This document shows, piece by piece, positions 24,701 through 38,414 of a stretch of 64,000 nt of DNA; within the stretch, counting starts at the first letter, position 1, and each line of letters begins with the position of its first letter. The notes under the pieces are model-generated. The model was not told the DNA's origin. It made no database searches and was given only the letters and a program-made list of their open reading frames with translations. Position numbers and translations under genes: made by a program. The stretch lies in the NCBI RefSeq assembly GCF_001039355.2, contig NW_019773522.1, forward strand, positions 9,328 to 73,327, in the 5' to 3' direction. Origin of the DNA: Lingula anatina. Taxonomy: Eukaryota > Brachiopoda > Lingulata > Lingulida > Lingulidae.

Positions 24701-26910
24701 GTTATTATCCCTTTAAGTTTAGTTTTTGTAATAAGCTTTAAGATTTTTACGGATGGTCCGATGGGATGCACAGATTCTAGAATAGCGATAACCGCCGGTA
24801 GCCTCTTGTAGCAAAATGGAATTCATTATATTTTTGTGAGTTTTAATGTGGAATGTGAATCTCATACGAAGTATTGTTATCCCTTTAAACAACCGAAATA
24901 GCACAGTTTATGTGTACAGGTTTATGCATGAAACATCAGGATTTTTTAATTTGTGTTTCCTTTCTTTCCAAGCAACATTAGACTTAGGGATATTTGTAAG
25001 GAGATCAGGGCTCCGTAACTCGACAGCATTGCGAATAGCGATATCACATAGAGGCTACAATGTATTATATAGGGCGAGTATGGGCGAGTTATGGAATCGA
25101 GACGCTTGCGCTCGGTCGCAATACGCGGTGCTTTAGAGTTACGGGACCCTGTTTTTATCATTATCGTTTAACCCATGGGTATACATATGTAGATGTTTTA
25201 ACTTTTTATAGATCCTATTTGTTTTATTTCTTTGAATTTATTTCATACATTTGAGTGCAACATACACGTGGTCGATCTTCATTCGGTGTATACTATTTGT
25301 TTTGTTGGCGAATATGTCTGTCAGTGCATTTTCATACCGATTAAATAAACCTTTTAAGTACTTAAATGATATTCACAATACATTCCAGTTACGTGCAGTG
25401 CGACACCTTTTGACACCCGTTATATCTACACTGAACCTCAAGCACGGTGGCCTGGAGAAAACCTAACGTACAGCTGTCAGTCTGGTTACAGCTTCAGAGA
25501 TGGAGTCACTACAACAACCAGAACGACCATCTGTCAAAATAACGGACACTACAGCACCCTCTTGCCGTGCTACAGGACGTGTCAACTACCGGTGACCAGT
25601 GACAATATTTACACCAGTATTACGGGACCAGTTTATGCCAATGATATCATCACTTACACATGTCCCACTGGATTTCAGCTACCATCTGGTGATAGAACGG
25701 TGTATGTCCTCTGCCAGCCAAATGGCGTGTTAAATACCACGCACATTCCAAGCTGCCAGCCTGTTATATGTCATCTCAATAACCTCAGTCCTAATACTTA
25801 TGCCGACGACACATATTTAAACTATTCATATTCAGGTGATGTAAATTGCAACAAAGGATATCAATTTTCAAATGGCGCCACGTCACTCAGAGTTCACTGT
25901 CAGGCAGATGGAAGCATTCTTCCACGCGTCCCTTCATGTCAACGGAGATACTGTGCTATTCCATTGGTTCCCAATGCTATACCGAGCAATATCAGTATTT
26001 TCCCCTTTGAATTAAGTATTACCATTCAGTGCAGGCAGGGTTTTCAGTTCCCAGGCAATACAACGACTGCGGTGATAAAATGTGGCGAAAACAACAACTT
26101 CTTCTCAACTCTACCAGACTGTGTGAGAAGGCAATGTCACATTCCGGAAACAGATAACTGGTTCGATCATACTTCTATTTTAACATCAGCCGCAGCCTAT
26201 TTCTTTGAGGACGTTGTAGATGTCAACTGCCTTAAGGGGTACGCTTTCCCAAATGGCGCGTCCCAGGGCAGGGTGACCTGCGGTGCAAACGGGTCATTTA
26301 CCCCTCAGTGCTCCAGGAGGCGGTGTGTCCTAGAGACTAACGATCGTGTATTGTACAAGCCAGGGCCTTACTATTATGGAGACACCGTTAACCTGACGTG
26401 TCTGGATGGCAACACGTTCCAAGATGGACGAGATTCTGTGCTCGTTTTTTGTGACGAGTTTGGAAGTTTTGGACATATCACCACGTTCTGTAAAAGTATA
26501 TACTACTCTGGCTTTTCACACAAAGATATCAGTACAATATATATTAAATTCTAATGCTTTTTATTATTATCTCATTTTAAATATACTTAGATATTGATAA
26601 CTGAAACTTCACACGTAAGCCATTTTTTTGTATAGCATGCATGAGCACGTATGACGCTTACTTTTTACTGTCTTTTGAAAAATTGCTTTCTTTAGATTAC
26701 AAATTGTTTTCTCAAAGTCGGTTTATCACATTTTAGATAATCCCGTAAAGTTACTTGCCAACGAACAGGCTGCTGCACAGAAAGCTGGGATAATAGGGGG
26801 CGTTGTTGCTGCAGTGACTGTTCTCATTGTGCTTATAGTGTACATGTACTTTGTAAGGTAAAGAAACTACTAGAAGTGTGTCGAGGTTTCTTAGACCCCC
26901 CCCCTCTACC

Positions 26911-26979
<69 letters not shown>

Positions 26980-27458
26980 ATATCTACTAGTAAGTGCGGA
27001 AGTATTAATTGATATGTACCCCTGTATGGTGTTATAGAACGAACAGTTACATATAGCTTCGGCTTCAAATTTTTTTGCTTTTATTTAAAAACAGGCGAAA
27101 CACGGAAACCGCCAAAACTATCAAGAGGGACGCAGTCCAGTATGAAATGCCTGACCAAAATGGTGACTCCTACGAACATTTAAATGCTAATGGGCGCGTG
27201 GTGGACTTTGCCAAGTATTCAGACTTGACGCCTATTGAAATACATGAACCGTCACCTCATGCACAAATAGATCCACAGTATGAAAATACATGTGGTATGA
27301 CTGTGGGCGCATCGAATACAACAAACGATGTCTCTGGTTTGTATGACAATGACATCGAGTTACCAGCATGTACATATCAGGTAGCATGTACAGTACACCT
27401 GAAGCCAGACCACACTGTCTCCAAGCATCCCAAAGATAAATGTTATATGATAAAGTAA
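21710..27458 (+). CDS. Sushi-PAN-sushi(x6) single-pass receptor with tyrosine-rich tail, copy A
   Basis: Six exons join in frame: 21710-21797 (signal peptide starting MKTGIPCCDPVPTITTFFFT), 23479-23685 (sushi 1, residues 30-98), 23918-24145 (PAN/apple-like, 99-174, with CLESC, CSAVGWD, ACWHH), 25389-26495 (six sushi modules in one exon, 175-543), 26737-26857 (stalk and transmembrane helix, about 561-583) and 27095-27458 (cytoplasmic tail). Total is about 704 aa. Borders between extracellular exons are phase 1, usual for shuffled modules. The tail has tyrosines near 600, 610, 625, 646 and 667; YENT and YDND fit the YxN pattern bound by Grb2-type SH2 domains, and YEHL fits YxxL. Sushi modules bind proteins or glycans in complement and adhesion receptors, and PAN modules do likewise, so a recognition or adhesion receptor is likely, ligand unknown. 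AATAAA occurs at 27828. The six-sushi exon is one codon shorter than in copy B. Confidence 0.9.
22370..22680. mobile_element. GATCGATC-type MITE plus a partial inverted copy, in gene A intron 1
   Basis: The main element runs from TTCCCAGACATTTAGATCGA (near 22395) to GATCTAATCTCTGGGAAT (22601), an inverted pair. It is followed directly by a partial copy in the other direction that repeats CTCCCTGGGGGTTCACGC (near 22630). Confidence 0.65.
25006..25152. mobile_element. 147-bp MITE, CAGGG(C/T)(T/C)CCGTAACTC ends
   Basis: The left end is CAGGGCTCCGTAACTC and the right end, reversed, is CAGGGTCCCGTAACTC. A sister copy lies at 47379-47522, sharing CACATAGAGGCTACAA and AATCGAGACGCTTGCGC. It lies in intron 3 of gene A. 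Confidence 0.65.
26912..26982. repeat. (CT)n(CA)n microsatellite just after the transmembrane exon of gene A
   Basis: A pure CT run is followed by a CA run about 55 bp after the donor of the transmembrane exon. Gene B has the same kind of tract at 38380-38428 at the matching place, so it predates the duplication. Confidence 0.9.
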
Positions 27459-28039
27459 ATAACAGGCAAATCTTCCCTCTCATTCGATACACTGCAGTAT
27501 CAAGTATCAAACTATATGATATATTCTGTATATGTTACATGTACTATGAAAGCTGAATCTATAAGTAAATATCAGTGTAAATATCTCGTAGGTGACTTTT
27601 AAGGTAATCTATCTGAATTAAGTGCACGTGACGTGGGTATTATATTAAGTCCATACCCACCACTTAACAGTAATAGTAGTAACATCAGTAGAGGCACATC
27701 TTATTTCTCACAGCTATTCAAGAAGCACAGAAGAAAGGCCAAATCGGAGAAAAACACAGTTTTGTCTTATCACCGTGTTCTAGATCCTTCCAGAATACAT
27801 GTGTAAAGAAATCATTTTATAGGAAAGAATAAAGCACCACATTTAACCGGACCCTGGACTTATGTTGATCAATTATCTACTACCATCGCGAACAACGTAA
27901 CAGGCGCTTAGAAATGTGTCTACGAGCTAAACAATGTTTTTATAGTGTACGATATAATTGTGCACCTGTGTTTTTGAATACAAAATAAAAACATTTAAAT
28001 GTCATTTTAAGGTCATTTTAATGTCTTTTCATGCAAGAA

Positions 28040-28206
28040 TGTTGTTTAACAACTGGGTTTGATACAATGTTGTTATCTGACGTTGATACAACGCTGTGTT
28101 ATTTGACGTTGATACACATTTCAAATCCAATGATAATCCAACGTCTTGTCAACGTTAAAGTTCAACATTGTTTCAACGTTGAAACAACATGATTTACCCA
28201 CTGGGT
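28040..28206. repeat. CAACGTTG-rich non-coding repeat
   Basis: Several ACGTTGATAC and CAACGTTGAAAC motifs occur in both directions, ending in ACCCACTGGGTAA. It resembles a degenerate inverted-repeat element; the borders are uncertain. Confidence 0.4.
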
Positions 28207-28346
28207 AAGAACGTTTAGCTCCTAAGAATGTTACACGCTTATAGCCTGAATGTGTTTTGCAGTATGACGGGTTTGACGGCTAAATAAATGAAGAGTGCAT
28301 ATGTATGGTCTTTATCTGAGGGCTTCAACTATATATATATATATAT

Positions 28347-29449
28347 ACAGACTTGACATTTAATATGGAATATTTCAGTTTCGAAGGTGTGCCTAGGTAG
28401 AAATGCGTTCTTTTTAAAAAAAACTAAGATCTCATATAAGATATGTGAATGGAGAAGTGTGTAGTCAGGTGTGTCGCTTCCAATTAACTGAATACCAGGT
28501 TTGTTACGCTGCTGCATTATGTAATATGAAGTAATTTGGTTGGGTAGTGCTCCTTTGGGCAGGTCAAAGCTTGGCTTTGGCAAAGCACGGTTCTGTCAGA
28601 AAAGTATCCATATGTCGGTAACTACTGCATAGAAGAATTTGAAATTTTGCATGCAAGTGGTCAGTTTGTAAAATGAGCTATGCAGTGCTTTGCAAGTTTG
28701 TTAATCTGTGGCAAAATGGCGCGAAAAAGACAGACATTGCCAGACAGTTAATTGCGCCAAACGAAACGATCCGCACAGTTTTATAGAGTAATGCCCAGAC
28801 TGATGTACTTACATAGAGGCCACACCCAATGTATTAAAATCTTACCACCCGAGTACAGGACCCACTGTCTTTCAGGATATGCTGTTGCAACTAAACTAAA
28901 ACCACCCAGTCCGTTCAGAATGAGGGGTAAATTGCCACCAAAACGCATTTTTCAAGGCCCTTAGCGAACACCAAACTGGTTTTAACAGGTTAGAATACCA
29001 GACGACCTCCGAGGAACCCACTGTAAACAGCAAAACATCGTTGTATGTTTCTCTAATGAATTAGGGACCATGACCGTTTCTGGGTTGAACACTGAAACCT
29101 CGTGGCTTTCTTTATTGAGGTCAGATTTCACCTGTACCGCTCAACTAGTCAAAACAGAGTTTACAGACATCCAGAAGAGGCCAACGACGAAGTGTGTGCC
29201 GCCTCTAAAGTGACTTAGGTCATTAACAGCGTCAGTATTTGGAGTTGATACCACATTGGTGCCAAAACACCAATGGCAGCCATCGACGAAAACCTGAACC
29301 AGATTAAATAAAGGAATAATCTGGGAACCACTTGACTATCATTTGATAGGGGGCACCTTAAGAACAATTTTAGGTTGTACGGTGGGATTGCCGGTTCACA
29401 CAGAGCACTTTTAATAACAGATTACTTAGAGAACCAAGGGAATGAACAG
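28347..29449 (+). mobile_element. Tc1-like transposon copy 1, cut by assembly gap
   Basis: The left end TACAGACTTGACATTTAATA matches the other two copies. Transposase remnants follow with many stops, and the last readable part (LLITDYLENQGNEQ) equals the region before the third catalytic residue in the copy at 55388. The 3' part is hidden in the gap. Confidence 0.75.
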
Positions 29450-30351
29450 NNNNNNNNNNNNNNNNNNNNNNNNNNNNNNNNNNNNNNNNNNNNNNNNNNN
29501 NNNNNNNNNNNNNNNNNNNNNNNNNNNNNNNNNNNNNNNNNNNNNNNNNNNNNNNNNNNNNNNNNNNNNNNNNNNNNNNNNNNNNNNNNNNNNNNNNNNN
29601 NNNNNNNNNNNNNNNNNNNNNNNNNNNNNNNNNNNNNNNNNNNNNNNNNNNNNNNNNNNNNNNNNNNNNNNNNNNNNNNNNNNNNNNNNNNNNNNNNNNN
29701 NNNNNNNNNNNNNNNNNNNNNNNNNNNNNNNNNNNNNNNNNNNNNNNNNNNNNNNNNNNNNNNNNNNNNNNNNNNNNNNNNNNNNNNNNNNNNNNNNNNN
29801 NNNNNNNNNNNNNNNNNNNNNNNNNNNNNNNNNNNNNNNNNNNNNNNNNNNNNNNNNNNNNNNNNNNNNNNNNNNNNNNNNNNNNNNNNNNNNNNNNNNN
29901 NNNNNNNNNNNNNNNNNNNNNNNNNNNNNNNNNNNNNNNNNNNNNNNNNNNNNNNNNNNNNNNNNNNNNNNNNNNNNNNNNNNNNNNNNNNNNNNNNNNN
30001 NNNNNNNNNNNNNNNNNNNNNNNNNNNNNNNNNNNNNNNNNNNNNNNNNNNNNNNNNNNNNNNNNNNNNNNNNNNNNNNNNNNNNNNNNNNNNNNNNNNN
30101 NNNNNNNNNNNNNNNNNNNNNNNNNNNNNNNNNNNNNNNNNNNNNNNNNNNNNNNNNNNNNNNNNNNNNNNNNNNNNNNNNNNNNNNNNNNNNNNNNNNN
30201 NNNNNNNNNNNNNNNNNNNNNNNNNNNNNNNNNNNNNNNNNNNNNNNNNNNNNNNNNNNNNNNNNNNNNNNNNNNNNNNNNNNNNNNNNNNNNNNNNNNN
30301 NNNNNNNNNNNNNNNNNNNNNNNNNNNNNNNNNNNNNNNNNNNNNNNNNNN
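29450..30351. other. Assembly gap (902 N)
   Basis: Run of N. It begins inside a Tc1-like copy and ends at a foldback repeat, so the gap is likely caused by repeats. Confidence 1.
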
Positions 30352-30454
30352 CTGAATATCCCACCACGTAATTACTGGCAGCGCGAGCCAGTTACTTATA
30401 GTAACTTATAGTAACTGGCTCGCGCTGCCAGTAATTACGCCGCGGGATATTCAG
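30352..30454. repeat. 103-bp near-perfect palindrome at the gap edge
   Basis: Left arm CTGAATATCCC through GTAATTACTGGCAGCGCGAG is mirrored by CTCGCGCTGCCAGTAATTAC through GGGATATTCAG. The centre is a short TTATAGTAACTTATA loop. It fits a foldback MITE. Confidence 0.8.
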
Positions 30455-30676
30455 TGCACAGACCGTGATCATAAGACATACCGAAAATAGAAAATAGAAT
30501 TTAGAAAATAGACATTGCATGTGAACGAAGCCCAAGTGTTGCGGACGGATCGAAGATTTAAAAAGAACAAGAACAAAACGCTGGTAGACCGCTGAGACGA
30601 GGGCCAGTAAGAATCAGTGCCGCTGCTGTCAGGAGCCACAAAGCCGCTAAACCGCACAGCTGTGGAAACTGCCCAG

Positions 30677-30739
<63 letters not shown>

Positions 30740-30891
30740 TGGAGGCAATGACCGCTCTTTTACGGAAGAGTTAAAAAAATAAAAATAAATAAAGAAATAA
30801 AGAAATAAAAAGGAGGGGGGGGGTTGGATTAACCGTCACTGACATGTAGGTTAAAACAATTCCTGGTTCCCCTTTCAAAGGCATGCACTAG

Positions 30892-30935
<44 letters not shown>

Positions 30936-33420
30936 TAAAAACGCTACTGCAAATAAACTCATAGACGCACACAGATAATATGAAAAAATACAGGGAAACA
31001 CTCATACATAAATCCCCCCCTGTCCCACCATAGAGTTCCCGTCCGAACTCATGACCCGTGGCGGGTTTACTTTACAGGACCTTTTACACAGCAATGAGTT
31101 GAACAGGTCACGATTCTAGACAAACTTATCACGAACTGCATAGATAACAAATGAAATACTGCCAAAAGTCTATTAAGATAACGTCCCTACTTCACACTAC
31201 GCGAGACATCTCTAAGTGGGGCGCGTTTCCATTTGAAAGCAAAATTGGGTCTGTTTATAGAATGATCGAGGAAAACAATGCTAAAAATAAACCATGATCA
31301 CCAATTTCACCTAATGAAATTTTACTTATTCGACGGGAACAGTCAGTCAGATTCGTGATAATGCGCACACATTTACATTCCTTTATAATATCAATTAAAT
31401 GTAGATAAAGACAATTCCTGGCTTCCCTCTAAAACGCACGCTCTAGAACACAAGCGCACACAAACGCACACGCATACAACATTGTGAAATGTCTTTTAAG
31501 ATAATGTCCCCAACTTCAAACTAAGCGAGACATCGCTTACTGAAGCGAATATGCTTGTTAAAGAAAAAATAGTTTCTATTTGATTGAGGAAAAGTAAATG
31601 CCTTGAGCTGGGCATATCGTCACCAATATCAACAAAGGAAATTTTTATTTTTTCAAAAGGAACAATTAAACTTCAAATAAACAAATTTTGATTTTATAAT
31701 TTTTATTATTTTAATTCAACGTGTTAATGAATATATTAAATAATAATATCAGACGATTATGAAATTAAAATGATGCTCGTCACCGTGACGACATGAAAGT
31801 CACAATTTCATAACAAACACAGGTTAGAAAAAGCAACGTCAAGGTCGACTTGTTTCTTTATCTTATAGAGGGCACAGAAACGCTGTAGTAACAAAGCCAA
31901 GCCCGGGAGTACATAGCTTAATACGGCGGAGAGAAAATAAACAGTGTCCTACATTTGAAAGTGGCGGCTTCCGTGTCATATTGAGTAATGCACTGCCAGC
32001 GACCTACATCCGCCTGTGAATCATAGTTTTATTTGACGACCCCAGTGGCGTCAATTCGTGGCATTATCAGTAGCGAAAGCAAAAATAGAAGGTAAGGGGT
32101 TTGAAGGCTGACTCTATGCAGACGTACGTAAGTTTATAATATCATTCTTGGTTATTAGTTGTATGTGATTGTTGTTTGTAGGTTTTACTATAGACGTCCC
32201 CAGTATAAGGTGTATAGTAGTCAGATTTTTTATACGGGTCTGGCCTGAGACTCGTCTCACTCAAAAAGTTTGGGAAGTTGACAGTAGACCCGTAGACTGT
32301 AAAATAAAAATTATCGGTCATACACATTTTTACATTAACCCCCCCCCCAGATAAAATAGACTTTGGACATAATAAGAGATAGACTAAGTACTTCATATTT
32401 ATTCTTGGTCAAAGTAAGCCTAGATAAAAAATACCAGCGTTCAAGTAAAAAACAACCTTCAACTTAATTTATGCTTGTCAGTCAGGGACCTGCAATATGT
32501 TTACACGGATAGGGTGAAAGGCACTCACATTATTCTATTTTTAATGAATACTAGTACATGGGCAGAAGTCTAATTACTAGATGTACATGTATGTACATGA
32601 ACTGTACATGTGGTAGGCCTACTGGTAGTTATAGCCAACCGGGTTCTGTGGGTAACTAGAGACTATCCTCTGGCTCTGTTATCAACATACGTGCCCCTTC
32701 CGTAGTGGGACGCCAGAAGAATGCTGATAACACGTGTTAGTTTCCACCCATATGTGACCCTTAGAAGAAGAAAAATTCTTCCTTGTTCAGCGCAATATCA
32801 ATTTGCGAGCTAGTTCCTGTTCCTGGTTCAGATTGCACCGAGTCTTCCAGGCCGTATGAGCGAATTTCACATTTCAGTCGCGTTATGAACGTGTCCTCTC
32901 TGCCGCCATAGAGATTCAACATGATCAGGTTTAATATTATACATAGTTTTAAAATAAACTTACTTTTGCGTAAGGCTGGTATTTTATAATGTATTAGTGA
33001 TGTCCCGTTCACGTGTGGAGGAAAGGAGAGGGAGAATTTTTGCTCTTAGAAGCTAACAAAAAATAAAAAAGAGAAAGAAATAAAGAAAAAGTAAAGAAAA
33101 AAGAAAATTTTTCACATATCCAATAACATGCTACAATTACAATGTCAACTTCCGCCGGGTTTTAGTTTATTGACACTCCATTTGAGTGGTATACCCCCTG
33201 TAATTATTCATAACGAGATAGGCAAATTAACCGCAGTTATTTCACAAAAATGCGTTGATCTACTAAACTTGGGTACTGTAATTTATCAAGTATTAACAAT
33301 ACATGCTCTCTATACTGTGCCCTATTTTCTTCTCTTCTTTCACTTTTTCAGTTCACTTCTACAATGCAGGCCACCCGACCGCAAATGATTTTGTGTAAAT
33401 AACCTGGTTACTATTTAGAA

Positions 33421-35726
33421 ATGAAGACAGGGATTCCTTGCTCTGACCCCGTATCAACAATAATCACATTCTTTTTCACAGCATTGCTATGGAAGCAGAA
33501 TAATGCAGGTAGGTGATAACCTTTCATTATAGGCACAAAAGCAATAATTTTATATTCCTGGGAATTTTAATTTTTTTCTACAATCACTGAGGGACACATA
33601 CTAGTATATTTTATCCAAAACCATTCTTAATCCAATGTCACAGTTATCATGCGGATAAAAAGTCCTTTCGAGTTAAATGTGGATTCGATGATTAGGGACC
33701 ATGCCCAGAGTCTATTGTACTAACTTTGGATCGATCTATCTATGTCTAAAGCTGCTAGGGGGTGATAAACTACCGGAGGCTGAGCGCGCACGAAATTTAA
33801 TTACCCTCTAGCCGATTCGGTAGGCGTGACAAACATTTAAGCCGCTTAAGTTGATAGCAATTTAGCGTGAATCCCCATGGAGATATATCGATCTTGTTGG
33901 ATCGATCTAGGCATGGGAACCTTAATATAAATCCATTTAACATTTTTTTATTTATTAAAAGTAAACGAGTGGAAAATTGTTTGTTCAAGTGGAACTTTAT
34001 TGTAATCATCAGTCAAGCAACTTTAAAACTAAAAAAAGTAATTACTAGATTTATTATATCTGTTCTCACATAAAAACTAAATTTCAAACCTTCGGTACTG
34101 CCGCTCACAGCACCATCTCACATTCTTCATTCTTTAATATTTGATACAGAAGAAAATCTGCAACTTGGCAGGGAGCGAGAATGATGTCTAACGTCTCAGA
34201 AAATGTCTAGAATGTTTATCTTAAATAACACAATTAATTTTTTGCGTCTATTTTCGCGATCTTAACCAATAATCACTTTAAAAAGGGGTGTGGTGACACA
34301 GTGCGCCAAATGCCCCAAAACCACTTGTTTTATATCACCAATATTTTCTTTGCCTCAAAAGATGGGTTGTTTTTTTTTTTACTTAAAGATGCATTCTCAA
34401 CAGCGGACTAACAAGTCCGCGGATCAAATATGGCCGCCTCACTCGATTGCTTGTTGCGTAATCCCCACAAGGAATCTATAAGTGTCGATTAGGGGGTTAG
34501 ACGACAATATTTAAGGTTGGCTGCCGTATTTGATCTAGTTACTGACTAGTCACTGTTGTGAATGAGGCTTAAGGTCCGCTAGCGTGAGTTAACATCACAG
34601 TTGTCATGTTGTAATGTCATCTTCAGATTGTGAAGTGCAAACAGTGGCAAATTCTACGCATTCCCCTCAACAGCCTCGAGTTTCACTCTGGACTTTGGTT
34701 ACCTACACATGTACATTGCCTGCCGTGCACCTGGCTGGCGACTTAAAGAGGCAATGTACCGGTAGATGGGATTATGTCCAAAGCAGATACCAGCGTCATT
34801 ACTTCTTTAGTGGAAATACCCCTGTGTGTGGACGTACGTATATTTCATTGCATTGAGCCATCTATAACTGTCTAGCAAATATATAACCTGCGATATAATG
34901 TAGCCTATTGGTGCATGTAATAAGATATGATTTCACAAATTGTTTATCTGTCATTCAATAGCACCCATATGCTGAAAGTAGACTCTCAAATTCTACTGAA
35001 AGATGGAACATCAACACTACACAGCATATAATAAAAAAATTGGTGTACTATCTTTGGATTTTCTCGTTTTTTACATCAACACTACACAGCATATAATAAA
35101 AAAAAAATTGGTGTACTATCTTTGGATTTTCTCGTTTTTTACTTTCAGAACCAAATTTTGTCGTCAGCGTATACCCAGACCATAATGCCAAAGGAGCTCG
35201 ACAAGTTTGGTCATCAAGCCTTATAGAATGCCTGGAGGGCTGTAATACGTCTACGCAATGCTCTGCCATTGACTGGGACATCGGTACTAGAACGTGCTGG
35301 CATCACTCGACGACTGCCTGTAGCAGACCACTTGCTTCTAACAACGTTATGCATTATAAACTGAAAACCTGCGGTAAGTTAACCCATGCAGTAGACGTAG
35401 ACAAAATTCCGTTTAAAAGACTCTTTATTCCCGTTTACTCTTTTTTATAAAATATAATTTCATGCATGTTTCGCATATAAAATTTAATTAATAACAACTG
35501 TTCGTTTTGGTCACAAAATGGATTTTTCTGGGGTAAACGAAGATTTTCCTTACAAATGGCCAATGAATCCGTTCCGACATTCAAAGCTACACTCTAAAAT
35601 CACTTCGTTTAAAAATAACTGAAAAAAGATTAAAACCAACCGATTCACCCGTTCAATATGTGTCCAACTAATAATCCGGTTGATGTAACTGATTAATGAT
35701 CGGTAGGTAGTACCTACCGTACATTG

Positions 35727-35777
<51 letters not shown>

Positions 35778-38373
35778 AAGATTATATATATTTATATACA
35801 TATTATATATATATTTATATATTTATATACATAAACAAGATTTAACAAGTTTGTAGAATTACCTTACAGTTTATCGATATTTCTGTCAAATGTCCTCAGA
35901 TCAGTTATTCAATAACCGATCCACATGGTAGCCATGTTGACCAATCGACTGGTTGATTAATAACCGAATAATGTTTGTTACTGATTTCAAGTCAACCGAT
36001 TTTATCGGTAGGGTCAATAATTTAGAGTGAAGTCCATGTTTTTTACCTCCGCCAAGGAGGTTATATTTTCACCCCTGTTTGTTTGTCTGTCTGTCTGTCA
36101 TCAACATAACTCAAAAAGTTATGGACTGATTTTGATGAAATTTTCAGAAACTGTCAGAAGTGGGCCTAGGAACAGATGATTTGATTTTGGTGGTGATCCA
36201 GATCAATAATCAATCAATAATCAAAAATATCGAAAATGTAGGGGTAAAACGGCATTGGATGGAGACTTTGCTGCCTTGGCGGAGGTCTGTGCTCTCTGTG
36301 TGCTTTTTTTTAAGTTTGGTTTTTTAAAAATCTCTCAAGAGATTTATACGGAGAGTAGCCATTTATGAGTCACGTGGTTCTATTGCAAGCGCAGATTCCA
36401 GAATAATTGCGATAAGCGCCGTTTTGGTGGCAAATTGGAATATTGTTATATTTCTGTAATTTGTTTATTGTGAAACATGAATCTCATACAGAGAGTTGTT
36501 ATCCCTTTAAACAACTGAGATTGCACAAGATAAGTTTACAGGGTTATGCACGCGACTTCAGGATTTTTGAATTTTTGTTTCCAGTCTTACCAAGCAAATA
36601 AATATTGGACTTAGGCATATTTCTAAGGAGAGCATGTCTTCACATTATCGTTTACCCTATGGAAATACATATAAGATGCTTAAACTCTTTTTATAGATCC
36701 TGTTTATTAAATTCTTTGAGTTTTTTTTATACATTTGAGTACAACATTCATGTGGTTGATTTTCTTTCCATGTATATGTTTTTGCTTTCGTGGCGAATAT
36801 GATGTCTGTCGGTGCATTTTCATATCGATAAAATAAAACTTTTAAGATTTTCACAATACATTACAGTAATGTGCAGTGCGACGCCTTTTGACACTCGCTA
36901 TATCTACGCTGTATCTCGAGCACGGTGGCCTGGAGAACACCTAACGTACAGCTGTCAGTCTGGTTACAGTTTCAGAGATAGCCTCACGTCAACAACCAGA
37001 ACTACCATCTGTCAAGATAACGGACAATACAGCACCCTCTCGCCGTGCTACAGGACGTGTCAACCACCGGTGACCGGTGACAATATTCACGCCAGTAAAA
37101 CAGGGACTATATACGGCCATGACGTCATCACTTACACATGTTCCACTGGGTTCGAGCTGCCATCTGCTGAAAGAACAGTGTATGTCCTTTGCCAGCAAAA
37201 TGGCGTGCTAAATACCACGCATATTCCAAACTGCCAGCCTGTAAGATGTCATCTCAATAACCTCGGTCCTAATAGTTATGCCGACGACATGTATTTAAGC
37301 TATGGAAATAATGCTGATGTATATTGTAACGAAGGATATCAATTTCCAAGTGGTGGCACCTCACTCAGAGTTCACTGTCAGTCAGATGGTCGCCTCTCTT
37401 CACCCGTCCCGTCTTGTCAACTGATATATTGTGCTATTCCAATGGTTCCCAATGCCATACCAAGCAATATCAGTTTTGTCCCATTTGAACAAAGTATTAC
37501 CATTCAGTGCAGACAGGGTTTTCAGTTCCCAAGCAATACGACTACTGCGGTGATAAAATGTGGCGAAAACAACAACTTCTCCCCAACTCTACCAGATTGT
37601 ATGAGAAGGCAATGCCACATTCCGGCAACAGATCAGTGGTTCGATATTACTTCTATTTTAACACAAGGGGCAGCCTATTTCTTTGAGGACGTTGTAGATG
37701 TCAACTGCATTAAGGGGTACTCTTTCCCAAATGGCGCGTCCCAAGGCAGGGTAACCTGTGGTGTAAACGGGTCATTTACCCCTCAGTGCTCCAGAAGGAG
37801 CTGCGTTCTACCAGAGACCAACGACCGTGTATTGTACAAGCCAGGACCTTATTATTATGGAGACACCGTTAACCTGACATGTCGGCCAGGATACACGTTC
37901 CAAGATGGACGAGATTCTGTGCTCATTTCTTGTGACGAGTTTGGTAGTTTTGGAAATATCTCCGTGTTCTGCAAAAGTATGTACTCTATTAATTTATTTT
38001 AAATTAATAGGCGTTACATTACATAAAGAATTCTATTCTTTTTTAAAAATTATTTTATCAAAAAATTAAAGAATAAACAAAGCATAATATATTGATAACA
38101 GAGACTTCACATGCACAGTATGCTTGTATTTTCCCATATGAGTACTTTGATATCGCTTTCTTTTTACTTTCATTTGAATTTTTATTGTTTACTTTAAATT
38201 GTTTTCTCTCACTGGATTTTATCATATTTTAGGCCAGCCCGTATTGTTACTTGCAAACGAGCAGAATGCTGCACAGAAAGCTGGGATAATAGGGGGCGTT
38301 GGTGCTGCCGTGATTGTTCTGCTTCTTTTTATTGTGGCTATTGTGTATCTTGTAAGGTAAGGCGGCTGCAGAG

Positions 38374-38414
<41 letters not shown>

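Larger units (their letters stand above)
27459..33420. other. Region between sushi/PAN genes A and B
   Basis: It contains the 3' UTR of gene A, a CAACGTTG-rich stretch (28040-28206), a Tc1-like copy cut by an assembly gap, a foldback element at the gap edge, (AT)n at 30678-30737, (CA)n at 30896-30932 and the duplicated upstream region of gene B (31240-33420). No further gene was found. Confidence 0.6.

Noticed and set aside
29375..30371. Long open frames across the N run
   Set aside because: They exist only because N codons are not stops; no sequence supports them.
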